From assembly GCF_003987225.1 (NCBI RefSeq), contig NZ_PIPX01000001.1:1240001-1304000 (forward strand): 64,000 bases of DNA, read 5' to 3'. The notes under the pieces were generated by a model. It ran no database searches, was not told where the DNA came from, and saw only the letters and a list, made by a program, of their open reading frames with translations. The DNA is from Pseudidiomarina homiensis. GTDB taxonomy: Bacteria > Pseudomonadota > Gammaproteobacteria > Enterobacterales > Alteromonadaceae. Position numbers and translations under genes: made by a program. Below are positions 18,563 to 27,782 of the stretch, piece after piece (position 1 is the first letter of the stretch; every line of letters begins with the position of its first letter).

Positions 18563-18822
18563 TGTAGCCCGTAGTTCTACTACGGGTTTGATCTGACGTT
18601 TCTGCCATGGTCGTTGAATTCGACATACCCCGCAGTAGAACTGCGGGCTACGACATCTCGGCCATGGTCGTTGAATTCGACATACCCCGCAGTAGAACTG
18701 CGGGCTACGGCATCTCGGCCATGGTCGTTGAATTCGACATACCCCGCAGTAGAACTGCGGGCTACGGCATCTCGGCCATGGTCGTTGCATTTGACATACC
18801 CCGCAGTAGAACTGCGGGCTAC
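18563..18822. repeat. Five-REP array with 57-bp tandem unit between hscB and hscA
   Basis: Forward REP 18563-18585 (TA class) and reverse REP 18629-18651 (CA class) form an 89-bp composite with a 43-nt linker. The reverse REP plus 34 nt of linker is then repeated at exact 57-bp steps: 18686-18708, 18743-18765, 18800-18822. The linker copies (GCCATGGTCGTTGAATTCGA) are almost identical, so the amplification is recent. The array fills the whole 289-base gap between hscB and hscA. Confidence 0.95.
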
Positions 18823-18824
18823 CA

Positions 18825-19325
18825 TTAAACGTCTTCTAGGGCTTCGAGTTCGCGGCGGAGTTTGTGCATGAACTTTAATTTGCGAATTGTATCTGCTGCA
18901 GCTTCGTTGTCATTTGCAACTAACAAGCGCTCCAATTCACCTTGCAACTCCGCAGTCTGCGCAGCTAAGTCTTTATAAGCCGCATCAATACCAGCGAAGT
19001 AGCCAGCATCGAGCTCTTCCACACGCTCACGCCACTCCATTTGCGCCATCAAAAATTCAGGATCTTGCAGCGTCTTTTGCTCGTGCTGCATATCCACACC
19101 ACGCAACGCCAGCAGATGTTCCGCACGCAACAACGGCGAGCGCAACGTCTGATAGGCATCATTCAGTTGCGCCGTGCGTTGCACTGCGAGCATCTTATCG
19201 CGCTCACTACCCGACGCATGACGATCAGGGTGGAGCGCCTGTTGCAGCTTGCGGTAACGCTGCTGCAACTCGGCTAAATCTAGCTCATAGGCGACGGGGA
19301 GATTAAAAAACTCGAAGTGATTCAT
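18825..19325 (-). CDS. hscB: HscB, J-domain co-chaperone of HscA
   Basis: Delivers IscU to HscA and stimulates its ATPase. 166 residues. Type III J domain with the HPD motif in QALHPDRHASGSERD and FNLPVAYELDLAELQQRYRK at the start. The C-terminal three-helix domain (EFLMAQMEWRERVEELD) binds IscU. Its start codon abuts the iscA stop directly (no gap). Stop at 18825, 2 bases before the last REP of the array. Confidence 0.96.
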   Translation of the reverse strand: MNHFEFFNLPVAYELDLAELQQRYRKLQQALHPDRHASGSERDKMLAVQRTAQLNDAYQTLRSPLLRAEHLLALRGVDMQHEQKTLQDPEFLMAQMEWRERVEELDAGYFAGIDAAYKDLAAQTAELQGELERLLVANDNEAAADTIRKLKFMHKLRRELEALEDV

Positions 19326-19649
19326 TTATACGTTAAAGCTCTCGCCGCAACCGCATTCGCCTTTGGCGTTAGGGTTGTTAAACTCGAAACCTTCATTCAG
19401 GCCTTCTTTAACGAAGTCGAGCTCGGTGCCATCAAGGTAGACCAAGCTCTTGCCGTCGATGATGATCTTCACGCCTTTTTCTTCAAAGACGGTATCGGTG
19501 TCATCCACCTCATCAACGAACTCCATTACGTAAGCAAGGCCTGAGCACCCAGTGGTTTTAACACCTAACCGGATACCCTCGCCTTTACCGCGCTGTTCCA
19601 AGAACGACCGCGCACGTTGTGCGGCCGCTTCGGTCATGGTAATCGCCAT
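19326..19649 (-). CDS. iscA: IscA, A-type iron-sulfur carrier
   Basis: Iron-sulfur or iron carrier of the ISC pathway. 107 residues with the three conserved cysteines C35 (TTGCSGLAY), C99 and C101 ([11 protein letters not shown]). Lies between iscU and hscB in canonical order; hscB starts immediately at its stop codon. Confidence 0.97.
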   Translation of the reverse strand: MAITMTEAAAQRARSFLEQRGKGEGIRLGVKTTGCSGLAYVMEFVDEVDDTDTVFEEKGVKIIIDGKSLVYLDGTELDFVKEGLNEGFEFNNPNAKGECGCGESFNV

Positions 19650-19711
19650 TACTGCCTCATTCTTGGTGCAAAAGTAGTGGTGCTAAAGTAGTGCTACAAA
19701 TCGCCTAAAAC

Positions 19712-20095
19712 TTAGCCTGCGTGTTTTTTCTTGTAGTCTTCCAATGCGGCTTTAATCGCATCTTCAGCCAAGATAGAACAGTGAATTTTCACTGGCGGCA
19801 ACGCTAATTCTTCTGCGATTTGCGTATTCTTCAACTGCGATGCTTCTTCAATCGACTTACCTTTTACCCATTCGGTAACCAATGAGCTTGAAGCGATCGC
19901 CGAGCCACAGCCATACGTTTTGAATTTTGCATCTTCAATGATGCCAGCATCGTTGATTTTCAACTGCAACTTCATCACGTCACCACAGGCTGGTGCGCCA
20001 ACCATACCGGTCACTACCGATGGATCGTTCTTGTCGAAACCGCCCACATTCCGTGGGTTTTCATAATGGTCGATTACTTTTTCACTGTATGCCAT
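19712..20095 (-). CDS. iscU: IscU, scaffold for iron-sulfur cluster assembly
   Basis: Scaffold on which clusters form from IscS-derived sulfur. 127 residues. Ligand cysteines C37 (GAPACGDVMKL), C63 (TYGCGSAIAS) and C106 (KIHCSILAEDAI), plus the HscA recognition motif LPPVK at 99-103. 15 bases downstream of iscS. Confidence 0.98.
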   Translation of the reverse strand: MAYSEKVIDHYENPRNVGGFDKNDPSVVTGMVGAPACGDVMKLQLKINDAGIIEDAKFKTYGCGSAIASSSLVTEWVKGKSIEEASQLKNTQIAEELALPPVKIHCSILAEDAIKAALEDYKKKHAG

Positions 20096-20110
20096 AACAC
20101 TTCACCTCTC

Positions 20111-21325
20111 TTAGTGTGCCGCCCACTCAACGGTGTCTAAATCAACGCCGTCTTTGTACATTTCCCATAGGGGCGACATGTCGCGCAAGCGACCAATTGA
20201 TTTCTGAATTTGCTCTACTGCGTGGTCCACTTCTTCTTCAGTTGTGAAGCGACCAAAGCTGAAACGAATTGAGCTGTGCGCTAATTCGTCATTGCGGCCT
20301 AAGGCACGCAAAACGTATGAAGGCTCAAGGCTTGCTGAGGTACAGGCTGAACCTGAAGAAACCGCTAGGTCTTTCAGTGCCATGATCAGGCTTTCACCTT
20401 CAACGAAGTTAAAACTAATATTGAAGATATGCGGCACGCCGTGCTCTTGCGAGCCATTTACGTACACTTCTTCGATGTCTTTTACGCCATTCCATAGGCG
20501 GTCACGCAAGGCACGGAAGCGCTCACGCTCGGCAGCCATCTCTTCTTTCGCGATACGCGCTGCTTCACCCATACCGACGATCTGGTGCGTTGCTAGGGTA
20601 CCTGAACGCATACCACGCTCATGACCACCACCGTGCATTTGCGCGTTCAAGCGAATACGCGGACGACGGCGAACATACAAGGCACCAATGCCTTTCGGGC
20701 CATACATTTTGTGACCAGAAAAGCTCATCAAATCGACCGGCAACGACTGTAAATCGATATCGATTTTACCAGCGCTCTGGGCCGCGTCGACATGGAAAAT
20801 AGTCTTATTCTCGCGACACAAGTTACCGATAGTTTCGATATCTTGAATCACGCCAATTTCGTTATTCACATGCATGACACTGACCAAAACAGTGTCTTCA
20901 CGCAACGCTGCTTTAAACACGTCAAGATCAAGCAAACCGTCTTCTTTAACGTCTAAATAGGTAACTTCGAAACCTTCACGTTCAAGCTGGCGGCAGGTAT
21001 CGAGCACAGCTTTATGCTCGGTTTTCACCGTAATAATGTGCTTACCTTTTTTCTGGTAAAACTCTGCAGCACCTTTGATCGCTAAGTTGTCAGATTCTGT
21101 TGCGCCTGAGGTGAATACAATTTCACGCGGATCGGCATTGACCAAGTCAGCAATCTGGTTACGAGCGATATCGATCGCTTCCTCTGCCTGCCAACCAAAA
21201 CGGTGCGAACGCGACGCCGGGTTACCAAACTGACCTTCTGGCGTTAGGAACTGGATCATCTTCTCAGCCACACGTGGGTCAACTGGCGTGGTTGCTGCGT
21301 AATCAAAATAAATCGGTAATTTCAT
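20111..21325 (-). CDS. iscS: IscS, cysteine desulfurase
   Basis: PLP enzyme that releases sulfur from cysteine for clusters and thiolated tRNAs. 404 residues, identical in length to E. coli IscS. PLP Lys in [16 protein letters not shown]; catalytic Cys on the mobile loop in [17 protein letters not shown]; cofactor His in VDAAQSAGK and TEHKAVLD regions. Directly follows iscR (30-base gap). Confidence 0.98.
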   Translation of the reverse strand: MKLPIYFDYAATTPVDPRVAEKMIQFLTPEGQFGNPASRSHRFGWQAEEAIDIARNQIADLVNADPREIVFTSGATESDNLAIKGAAEFYQKKGKHIITVKTEHKAVLDTCRQLEREGFEVTYLDVKEDGLLDLDVFKAALREDTVLVSVMHVNNEIGVIQDIETIGNLCRENKTIFHVDAAQSAGKIDIDLQSLPVDLMSFSGHKMYGPKGIGALYVRRRPRIRLNAQMHGGGHERGMRSGTLATHQIVGMGEAARIAKEEMAAERERFRALRDRLWNGVKDIEEVYVNGSQEHGVPHIFNISFNFVEGESLIMALKDLAVSSGSACTSASLEPSYVLRALGRNDELAHSSIRFSFGRFTTEEEVDHAVEQIQKSIGRLRDMSPLWEMYKDGVDLDTVEWAAH

Positions 21326-21355
21326 TCAGTGCTACTCCTCACGTTGTCAGACAGC

Positions 21356-21844
21356 TTATAACTGACAATTCAGTGCAATTTGTTGCTCGCGTTTCTTTTG
21401 CTCCGCGATCTGCGCATTTTGGCGCTCGGCGACTTCGTTGATATCGCGTTGCTTAACCAGTTCAGCCAAGCTAATGTTCGCCAAGAAGTCTTCAATACGG
21501 TCACTTAAATTCGACCACAGCGAGTGGGTTAAGCAACGGCTGCCACCTTGGCATCCGCCCTTGCCGCCACACCGTGTGGCGTCAATGCTCTCATCCACGG
21601 CTTGTATCACTGCGCTAATCGAGATCTGATGCGGTGCGTAACCCAAGCGATAACCACCGCCAGGCCCCCGCACACTGCTCACGAGTCCTTGCTTACGCAA
21701 GCGCGCGAACAATTGTTCAAGATAGCTAAGTGAAATCCCTTGTCGCTCAGAGATATCTGCTAGCGGCACGGGTCCTTGTTCTGTGTGTAACGCAACATCA
21801 AGCATTGCAGTTACGGCATATCGCCCTTTCGAGGTTAAGCGCAT
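21356..21844 (-). CDS. iscR: IscR, iron-sulfur-sensing Rrf2 regulator
   Basis: Holo-IscR represses the isc operon; the apo form controls type 2 sites. I use ATG 21842-21844 ([20 protein letters not shown]), preceded by GGAGG, rather than an upstream in-frame Met. 162 residues. Winged helix in residues 1-70; cluster ligands C92, C98, C104 and H107 match E. coli numbering exactly ([17 protein letters not shown]). First gene of the isc block, with a type 1 IscR site just upstream, so autoregulation is expected. Confidence 0.97.
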   Translation of the reverse strand: MRLTSKGRYAVTAMLDVALHTEQGPVPLADISERQGISLSYLEQLFARLRKQGLVSSVRGPGGGYRLGYAPHQISISAVIQAVDESIDATRCGGKGGCQGGSRCLTHSLWSNLSDRIEDFLANISLAELVKQRDINEVAERQNAQIAEQKKREQQIALNCQL

Positions 21845-21881
21845 AGCTTTTTTTCCTCCATCGTTATGCCGTAATTTTCGC

Positions 21882-21906
21882 ATTCCCGACTATTTTAGTC
21901 AAGTAT
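21882..21906 (-). promoter_or_regulatory. Type 1 IscR binding site upstream of iscR
   Basis: Read on the minus strand from 21906 the 25 bases begin ATACTTGACTAAAATAGTC and end GGGAAT. They match the known type 1 consensus (ATASYYGACTRWWWYAGTCRRSTAT) at 24 of 25 positions by my count. TTGACT inside it is a plausible -35 box, with an AT-rich -10 about 17 bases on. The site lies 37 bases upstream of the iscR start, where holo-IscR would block RNA polymerase. Confidence 0.85.
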
Positions 21907-21933
21907 TACGACACGCCGTGATTCGCACTGTTC

Positions 21934-22021
21934 GTAGCCCGTGGTTCTACCACGGGGCATGCCGATTTCAACGGACATGGTCAAAACGTCAGGTTGGACC
22001 CGTGGTAGAACCACGGGTTAC
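21934..22021 (+). repeat. REP composite (BIME), 88 bp, between trmJ and iscR
   Basis: Forward REP 21934-21956 and reverse REP 21999-22021, both TG class, 42-nt linker in inverted sense (GGACATGGTCAAAACGTCAGG). The reverse foot is TTAC, so in the trmJ direction it reads GTAA and provides the trmJ stop TAA (22018-22020). It lies just upstream of the iscR promoter region. Confidence 0.93.
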
Positions 22022-22728
22022 TTTTGCTTGTCGATGGAGGCGAGGATGCCACGCAAGATGTTAAGTTCATTCGCTTCTGGCCTTGCTCGGGTGAACAAGC
22101 GCCTTAGCTTTGCCATTACCTGACCTGGGTGCTGCTTAATGATAAAGCCGGTGTCCGTCAGAGTACTCTCAAGATGCACGTAAAACCGCTCGAGGTCTTC
22201 AGTAAGTGGATACTCACTTTCGGCAGTACCCGGCTGTTTATCTGCTTCAAGCCACTGCATGCGTATCTCGTAGGCAAGGGTTTGTACCGCCATAGCGAGG
22301 TTTAACGAACTGTAATCCGGATTGGTAGGAATGTGCACATGATGTGTACATTGTTGCAGCTCTTCGTTGGTGAGCCCGCTGCTTTCTCGGCCAAAAACGA
22401 GGGCCACTTTGTAATTGGCGCTCTCTGCAAGTGCTTGCCCTGCTGCTTCGCGAGGGCCGAGTAGTGGCCAATCCAGCGTGCGATTGCGCGCGCTAGTGCC
22501 AATGACCATGCCGCAGTCAGCGATAGCGTCACTTAGATTCTCGACAATAGATGCGCCATGTAGCACATCCGTTGCGCCAGCCGCCAACGCCGAGGCATGG
22601 CTATCGGGAGCCTGCACAGGATCCACCAAGGTTAGCTCTGATAAACCCATCGTTTTCATCGCCCGAGCCACCGAACCAATATTGCCGGTATGCGAGGTAT
22701 TGACGAGAACAATACGTATATTTTTCAT
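22018..22728 (-). CDS. trmJ: TrmJ, tRNA Cm32/Um32 2'-O-methyltransferase
   Basis: SPOUT methyltransferase modifying ribose 32 of several tRNAs. I choose ATG 22726-22728 ([20 protein letters not shown]), matching the family start; the frame stays open upstream only because it reads through a REP. 236 residues. Knot motifs: [20 protein letters not shown] and [17 protein letters not shown]. Stop TAA lies in the GTAA foot of a REP. trmJ lies directly upstream of iscR as in E. coli. Confidence 0.95.
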   Translation of the reverse strand: MKNIRIVLVNTSHTGNIGSVARAMKTMGLSELTLVDPVQAPDSHASALAAGATDVLHGASIVENLSDAIADCGMVIGTSARNRTLDWPLLGPREAAGQALAESANYKVALVFGRESSGLTNEELQQCTHHVHIPTNPDYSSLNLAMAVQTLAYEIRMQWLEADKQPGTAESEYPLTEDLERFYVHLESTLTDTGFIIKQHPGQVMAKLRRLFTRARPEANELNILRGILASIDKQK

Positions 22729-22759
22729 CGCGCGATGCTCCAATCTTGAATCTTGCCGT

Positions 22760-22847
22760 GTAGCCCGCAGTTCTACTGCGGGGTATGTCGAATTCAACGG
22801 AACTGGTAAAAACGTCCGATTAAACCCGTGGTAGAACCACGGGCTAC
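22760..22847 (+). repeat. REP composite (BIME), 88 bp, between suhB and trmJ
   Basis: Forward REP 22760-22782 (CA class), 42-nt inverted linker 22783-22824 (GAATTCAACGGAACTGG), reverse REP 22825-22847 (TG class). The CTAC foot contains the suhB stop (22844-22846). The forward REP ends about 32 bases upstream of the trmJ start codon. Confidence 0.95.
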
Positions 22848-23644
22848 TTCATGCTGCTCGGTAAATGTGGGCGTGCTTTGCTTAAAATTCCCTGCACGAC
22901 CTTGGGGTTACCGGCAACGACGTGCCCGCTTTGCATAAAGCCATGACCGCCCGCAAAGTCAGTCACCAGACCGCCCGCTTCACGTACGATCAAACCGCCC
23001 GCAGCGATGTCCCATGGCTGCAAACTGAATTCCCAGAAACCGTCCATCCGACCTGCAGCAACATACACCAAGTCCAGTGCAGCAGCACCGGCGCGGCGCA
23101 TGTCGGCAGTCTGCTCGAACAAGCTACCAAAAACATTCTGGTAATTCTCAACAAGGTCTTTGCGCTTAAACGGAAAGCCTGTCGCTAATAGCGCACCATT
23201 CAAATCACGCTGTTTGGTCACACGAATACGCTTACCATTTAGCTGAGCGCCAGCACCACGGCTGGCCGAGAACAGTTCTTCGCGCAACGGATCATAAACG
23301 ACCGCAGCCTGAACTGTGCCTTTATGTAAGTAAGCGATTGAGATTGCGAAATGCGGGATACCGCGCAGGTAATTGGTGGTGCCATCGAGCGGATCGATAA
23401 TCCACTGATGCTCAGGGGTTGCACCCTCATGTGCACCGCTCTCCTCAGCTAAGAAGCTGTGATCTGGGTACGTTTTCTGAATTGTACGAATAATCGCTTG
23501 CTCAGCTGCTTTGTCAATTTCAGTGACGAAATCGTGCTGGCTTTTGGCTTGAATATTCAGGTCAGCTTCAACGCCGAAATTCTTACTCAAAATTTTGCCG
23601 GCCGCACGCGCAGCGCGCACCGCGATGTTTAACATGGGATGCAT
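22844..23644 (-). CDS. suhB: SuhB, inositol-1-monophosphatase / rRNA antitermination factor
   Basis: Mg-dependent phosphatase of the IMPase family; in E. coli SuhB also joins the rRNA antitermination complex. I start at ATG 23642-23644 ([20 protein letters not shown]), the family N-terminus. 266 residues. Metal motifs: [39 protein letters not shown] and [17 protein letters not shown]. The stop TAG (22844-22846) is REP-derived. Cotranscription with trmJ is likely (115 bases apart, same strand), interrupted by a REP composite. Confidence 0.95.
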   Translation of the reverse strand: MHPMLNIAVRAARAAGKILSKNFGVEADLNIQAKSQHDFVTEIDKAAEQAIIRTIQKTYPDHSFLAEESGAHEGATPEHQWIIDPLDGTTNYLRGIPHFAISIAYLHKGTVQAAVVYDPLREELFSASRGAGAQLNGKRIRVTKQRDLNGALLATGFPFKRKDLVENYQNVFGSLFEQTADMRRAGAAALDLVYVAAGRMDGFWEFSLQPWDIAAGGLIVREAGGLVTDFAGGHGFMQSGHVVAGNPKVVQGILSKARPHLPSSMK

Positions 23645-23743
23645 ACCAATATACCTGTGCTGTGAAAGAACAATTTTGTGGCCGCGGATTATACTCGCTT
23701 CGCTCGTTAAAAGCAAAAGCGTTGTGTGTTGTCGTGCGTTCGA

Positions 23744-23831
23744 GTAGCCCGTGGTTCTACCACGGGTTTAATCGGACGTTTTTACCAACTACGTTGAATT
23801 CGGCACCCCCCGCAGTAGAACTGCGGGCTAC
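23744..23831 (+). repeat. REP composite (BIME), 88 bp, upstream of suhB
   Basis: Forward REP 23744-23766 (TG class), 42-nt linker 23767-23808 (TTTAATCGGACGTTTTTACC), reverse REP 23809-23831 (CA class). Heptamer-like repeats flank it on both sides (GTTGTGTGTTGTCGTGCG before; GAACAACGAACAGCGAACAA after). It occupies the middle of the 295-base gap between suhB and the DUF3545 gene. Confidence 0.93.
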
Positions 23832-23939
23832 ACGATCGAACAACGAACAGCGAACAACGCTCTTGTATTTTTTATCGTCAGGTGTTATTAAAGTGTTGCG
23901 CTATGCCTAAAATAACTACTATAAAGCTAGGAGGATCCC

Positions 23940-24110
23940 ATGGATCATTCAGAAGAGCTAAACGGTGTTGAAGCAAAACAGAACAAGTCACGTCGAGTAA
24001 AACGCAAGTGGCGGGAAATTGAAGCGCTTAAAGAAAAATATCGGTTACGAGAAGAGCTGAAAGATATGGATTACGGTCTCGATCTTGAACTCGATGAACT
24101 CGAATTCTAA
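23940..24110 (+). CDS. Small DUF3545 family protein
   Basis: 56 residues, MDHSEELNGVEAKQNKSRRV at the start, then a basic helix (KRKWREIEALKEKYRLREEL) and an acidic C-terminus (LDLELDELEF). ATG 23940 has a near-perfect AGGAGG at 23929-23934, so it is surely translated. The KRKWREIE(A/S)L helix is the signature I associate with DUF3545 proteins of marine gammaproteobacteria, whose function is unknown. It looks like a highly charged coiled-coil helix. The stop is 3 bases before a REP composite. Confidence 0.85.
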   Translation: MDHSEELNGVEAKQNKSRRVKRKWREIEALKEKYRLREELKDMDYGLDLELDELEF

Positions 24111-24113
24111 ATG

Positions 24114-24201
24114 GTAACCCGTGGTTCTACCACGGGGTATGCCGAATCCAACGTACATGGTCGAAAAATACGGTGAATCCCGTGGTAAAACCACGGGCTA
24201 C
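24114..24201 (+). repeat. REP composite (BIME), 88 bp, between the DUF3545 gene and ung
   Basis: Forward REP 24114-24136 with a GTAA foot (TG class), 42-nt inverted linker 24137-24178, reverse REP 24179-24201 (TG class, loop AAA). The CTAC foot contains the ung stop (24198-24200). It lies between the convergent DUF3545 and ung genes. Confidence 0.94.
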
Positions 24202-24851
24202 CATTGAATCGGCTTGCTAAGCAGTTCGTTGGTGCGTTTGAAATGACCGCAGGTCAGAAAGCCTCTGTGCGCCGATAACGGCGAGGGGTGGACCGCGGTC
24301 AATACATGGTGGCGTTGTCGATCAATCAACGCTCCTTTCTTCTGTGCGTGTGCGCCCCAAAGCAAAAACACGACCCCTTCACAGTGCGCATTAATTTTCT
24401 CGATAACGCTGTCGGTAAAACGTTCCCAGCCCCAACTGGCGTGCGAATGTGCTTTCCCGTCTTCCACGGTCAATACGGTATTCAACAACAACGCGCCCTG
24501 CTCAGCCCAATGCGTTAAATCGCCATGTTCGGGCGGCTGATAATCCGGGTAGTCGTGTTGTATCGCCTTATAAATGTTGCGCAATGACGGCGGCAGTTTG
24601 ACGCCTTGCGGTACCGAGAAACATAGCCCATGAGCTTGCCCCGGACCGTGATAAGGGTCTTGGCCGAGGATCACCACTTTCAGCTTTGCTAAAGGTGTTA
24701 AGCGAAACGCATGAAAGACTTCTGCAGCGGGTGGGTAAATACGCTTGCCCCTTTCTCGTTCCGTTTTCACGCGATTGAGTAGCGTCTGAAAATACGGCTG
24801 TTGCTTTTCTTCCGCTAACACGTCGCTCCAGCTTTTTACGGTAACCAACAC
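24198..24851 (-). CDS. ung: Uracil-DNA glycosylase, family 1
   Basis: Removes uracil from DNA in base excision repair. 217 residues. Water-activating loop [19 protein letters not shown] with the catalytic Asp; uracil-binding block [16 protein letters not shown]; Leu-intercalation loop [20 protein letters not shown]. The stop TAG is REP-derived. Divergent from the glycosyltransferase gene across 71 bases. Confidence 0.97.
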   Translation of the reverse strand: MLVTVKSWSDVLAEEKQQPYFQTLLNRVKTERERGKRIYPPAAEVFHAFRLTPLAKLKVVILGQDPYHGPGQAHGLCFSVPQGVKLPPSLRNIYKAIQHDYPDYQPPEHGDLTHWAEQGALLLNTVLTVEDGKAHSHASWGWERFTDSVIEKINAHCEGVVFLLWGAHAQKKGALIDRQRHHVLTAVHPSPLSAHRGFLTCGHFKRTNELLSKPIQW

Positions 24852-24922
24852 GTTCTCCTTCGCCCCTTTTGGAACTTTTGCGGTATCATGAAGCCATTCA
24901 TATTAACAATCTGGGGCTCTGT

Positions 24923-25705
24923 ATGTCAGCAACAAACGACTACCCACCCATTAGCGTTTTCATTATTACTTTAAATGAAGCAGCGCACTTAGATGAGGTT
25001 TTAGAAAGCGTTCGCGGCGTTGAAGAAATTGTCGTCATCGACTCAGGTTCTACCGACCGTACCCTTGAAATCGCGGCAGCGCATGGTGCCCGAATCGTCC
25101 ACAACGACTGGCCTGGTTACGCTAAGCAAAAAGAGTTTGGTATTCAACAATGCACACACAACTGGATCCTAAACCTTGATGGCGACGAAGTCCTTCCCGC
25201 TGGCGGTTTGCAAATGATTCGGGAACGCATTGCCCAAGGCGATATCAACGGCATCTGGATCCACCACGACGATATTTTTATGGGCCATAGCTTACATAAA
25301 GCGCGTCATCATAAGTACCGCCGTGTGTACCGTAAAGACAAATGCCACATGAATACGGATGTTTTAGTGCACGAGCATATTGAAGTTGAACCGCCGCTGG
25401 CCTATTTGCCCATTTATCTAAAGCATTACGGTTACGATACTGCGCATGGCTACATGGACAAGCTTAATAGTTACTCGTTGCTGAAAGCACAACAACGCGA
25501 AGAACAAGGACGGCCTTGCAGTTTACCGCGGTTACTGCTTATCTTTCCGGTGATGTTTTTAAAGTTTTATTTAGGCAGGCAAATGATTTGGTCGGGATGG
25601 CGAGGTTTTATCAAAGCTAATATTGATGCCTTTCACTTTTTTCTGACCGAAGCCAAGCTCTATGAAATGGCCTACCGACGGAAGCGCGAACGCGATAAAC
25701 AATAG
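24923..25705 (+). CDS. Family 2 glycosyltransferase, WaaE/KdtX-like
   Basis: GT-A fold transferase resembling the LPS inner-core beta-1,4-glucosyltransferases. I prefer ATG 24923 (MSATNDYPPISVFIITLNEA) to an upstream in-frame Met. 260 residues. NTP-binding core ISVFIITLNEAAHLDEVLES, VIDSGSTDRTLEIA, and the DXD-type metal motif in NLDGDEVLP. A C-terminal region with KFYLGRQMIWSGWRGF is typical of membrane-associated WaaE proteins. The exact acceptor cannot be read from sequence. Ends at a strong bidirectional terminator. Confidence 0.85.
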   Translation: MSATNDYPPISVFIITLNEAAHLDEVLESVRGVEEIVVIDSGSTDRTLEIAAAHGARIVHNDWPGYAKQKEFGIQQCTHNWILNLDGDEVLPAGGLQMIRERIAQGDINGIWIHHDDIFMGHSLHKARHHKYRRVYRKDKCHMNTDVLVHEHIEVEPPLAYLPIYLKHYGYDTAHGYMDKLNSYSLLKAQQREEQGRPCSLPRLLLIFPVMFLKFYLGRQMIWSGWRGFIKANIDAFHFFLTEAKLYEMAYRRKRERDKQ

Positions 25706-25706
25706 C

Positions 25707-25742
25707 GAAGTGAGCCTACCCGCTCGGGTAGGCTCGCACTTC
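25707..25742. terminator. Bidirectional terminator between the glycosyltransferase and S9 peptidase genes
   Basis: Long hairpin: GAAGTG, then GCCTACCCG, loop CT, CGGGTAGGC, then CACTTC, with a small internal bulge. Followed by GTTTATT on the right and preceded by AAACAATA on the left. Serves the convergent genes ending at 25705 and 25745. Confidence 0.85.
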
Positions 25743-25744
25743 GT

Positions 25745-27769
25745 TTATTCTGCGGCTTCCCCGCCGTATTTGTTAAACCAATGCAAGATATACGCAACCT
25801 TACCAATCAAATTCGAGGGTCGACTGTAGATGCCATGCGGAGCATCCGGCACCCTTACCATCGCAGTGTCGACGCCTTGCAACTTGAGCGCCTGATAATA
25901 CTGCTCAGACTCTGAAATTGGCGTGCGATAATCAGCCTCACCAGTTAACAACATGGTCGGCGTGGTAACGTTGCCAACGTAGCTGATCGGCGAATACTTG
26001 AGGTAATGCTCTGGATTCTCCCAAGGTAAAGCAGGGAACCAATACTTGGTGAAGTAGCTGTACGCATCTGCGGTGAGCACAAAGCTGTACCAGTTGATCA
26101 CCGGCTTCGCTACCACAGCAGCGCGGAAACGATCGGTATGACCGACGATCCAAGCGGTAAGCACGCCACCGCCGCTACCGCCGGTAACATACAAGCGCTC
26201 TTCATCAATGAAACCTTTGTCGACCACAGCGTCAATACCGTCCATTAGGTCATCATAATCTTGACTTGGATAGTTATGATGAATTTCTTGCGCAAATTCC
26301 TCACCATAGCTGGTGCTTCCGCGTGGATTGGTATAGAGCACAACATTGCCGGCTGCCGCCATCAACTGCACTTCGGCCGAAAAAGTTTCAGCGTAAGCAG
26401 TGTGCGGACCACCGTGGATCTCGAGAATCAACGGGTACTTTTTGCTCTTATCGAAGTTCGGCGGATACACAATCCAGCCTTGGATTTGGTAATCACCGTG
26501 CTTCGAGTCATACCAAATTTCTTCGACCTTACCGAGTTCTTTGTGCGCAAATAGGTCTTCATTCAACTGCGTTAGCTGCTGTGTTTTCCCACCACGCTGT
26601 AAGACTAAGTCGGCTGGGCGTTGCGCGTTTGCTTCGGTGAAAACCAAAGTATCGTTCGCCGCTACATCAAAGTCGCCACCGCTATAAGGACGCCCATAGC
26701 TGAGACCACCCATGCGGTCGGTCAGTTGTTGGCGCTCACCATTTAGGCTTTGCTTAACGATATGTCCGTTGCCATGCCGATCATAACTGAAATAAACAGC
26801 TTTACTGTCTGGTGACCACTGCACATCGCTAACGCTGTAATCGAGGTTACTGGTCAGCAGCTTAGGCGCTTTGGCGTTCAAATCCATAACGTAGAGCTGC
26901 GTCAGTTGATAACTCATTTTCTCGTCGTCATTGCCAAGCCAAGCGAGCTTTGTGCCATCCGGACTCATCGTGGGCGAACGATCGGGTCCGTTGCGATCGG
27001 TGAGTTGGCTAATTTCTTGGCTGGTGACATTAACGCTATAAAGATCAGAGTTTTGCGGCTGATCAAACGCGTCTTCGCGAAGATTTGCCGAGAAAATAAT
27101 ACTATTATTGCCGTTCCAAGCTAAACTGCCGCCATGATGGTAGTCACCGTGTGTGATTTGGCGCGGTGTACCACCGTCGGCTGGCATCACATAGATTTGC
27201 GTATAGCCATCTTTGGCATAGCCAGCACCGTCAAAACGATACTGCTCTTTGTCGATGTACTTCGGTGGCTCCGCCCATTTGGCACCTTCTGGGGCCTTCG
27301 GCAGGCTAACGGGTGGCGCGGAAGGCTCAGGTGTGAACATGGTAAATGCCAGCCATTCACCATTGGGCGACCAACTTAAGTTGCTGGGCGAGCCAGTTAA
27401 GCGGGTGACTGGTGCGTGTCGTTGGCTGTCGGTCCAGTACAAGTGGATTTGGTTGCTGCCGCTGCGATTGGATACGAACGCAAGCGTTTTGCCATCCGGC
27501 GACCAGGTCTGCGAGTGATCGTTGGCGTCACCACCGAGCAAAGGTCGTAATTCACCACTTGCATCAACGCGCCATAGTGCGCCGTAGCGACGGTCGGTCA
27601 TGATATCCATGTAGTTTCTGATGAATACGGTATAGTCACCACTTGGATGTACGGTTGGTGCACTGGCGTATTCGAGCTGGAAGACATCTTCGGATTGGAA
27701 GATGTTTTGTTCAGTAGCTGCGGCGCTGGTCGTTGCCAGCGCCAGTATCATTCCGATGGTAGTTTTCAT
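25745..27769 (-). CDS. Secreted S9 family prolyl oligopeptidase-like peptidase
   Basis: Serine peptidase of the dipeptidyl/acylaminoacyl peptidase type, exported by a signal peptide (MKTTIGMILALATTSAAATE). I use ATG 27767-27769; an upstream in-frame extension only translates a REP. 674 residues: an N-terminal propeller with PD40-type repeats (WSPDGKTLAFVSNRSGSNQI, MSPDGTKLAWLGND, WSPDSKAVYFSYD) and a C-terminal alpha/beta hydrolase domain. Catalytic triad: Ser in VTGGSGGGVLTAW, Asp in GEADYRTPISESEQ, His in DAPHGIYSRP. Probably periplasmic peptide degradation. Confidence 0.92.
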   Translation of the reverse strand: MKTTIGMILALATTSAAATEQNIFQSEDVFQLEYASAPTVHPSGDYTVFIRNYMDIMTDRRYGALWRVDASGELRPLLGGDANDHSQTWSPDGKTLAFVSNRSGSNQIHLYWTDSQRHAPVTRLTGSPSNLSWSPNGEWLAFTMFTPEPSAPPVSLPKAPEGAKWAEPPKYIDKEQYRFDGAGYAKDGYTQIYVMPADGGTPRQITHGDYHHGGSLAWNGNNSIIFSANLREDAFDQPQNSDLYSVNVTSQEISQLTDRNGPDRSPTMSPDGTKLAWLGNDDEKMSYQLTQLYVMDLNAKAPKLLTSNLDYSVSDVQWSPDSKAVYFSYDRHGNGHIVKQSLNGERQQLTDRMGGLSYGRPYSGGDFDVAANDTLVFTEANAQRPADLVLQRGGKTQQLTQLNEDLFAHKELGKVEEIWYDSKHGDYQIQGWIVYPPNFDKSKKYPLILEIHGGPHTAYAETFSAEVQLMAAAGNVVLYTNPRGSTSYGEEFAQEIHHNYPSQDYDDLMDGIDAVVDKGFIDEERLYVTGGSGGGVLTAWIVGHTDRFRAAVVAKPVINWYSFVLTADAYSYFTKYWFPALPWENPEHYLKYSPISYVGNVTTPTMLLTGEADYRTPISESEQYYQALKLQGVDTAMVRVPDAPHGIYSRPSNLIGKVAYILHWFNKYGGEAAE

Positions 27770-27782
27770 TTTGGACTCCGAC

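Noticed and set aside
18601-18822. REP array with 23-bp repeats and 34-bp spacers that looks like a CRISPR
   Set aside because: The spacers are nearly identical to each other, the repeats are full palindromes found all over the window, and there are no cas genes.
22729-22797. N-terminal extension of TrmJ through a REP (PAVELRAT)
   Set aside because: The family start MKNIRIVLV lies downstream with an upstream GGAG; the extension has no similarity to TrmJ and is just an open frame of the element.
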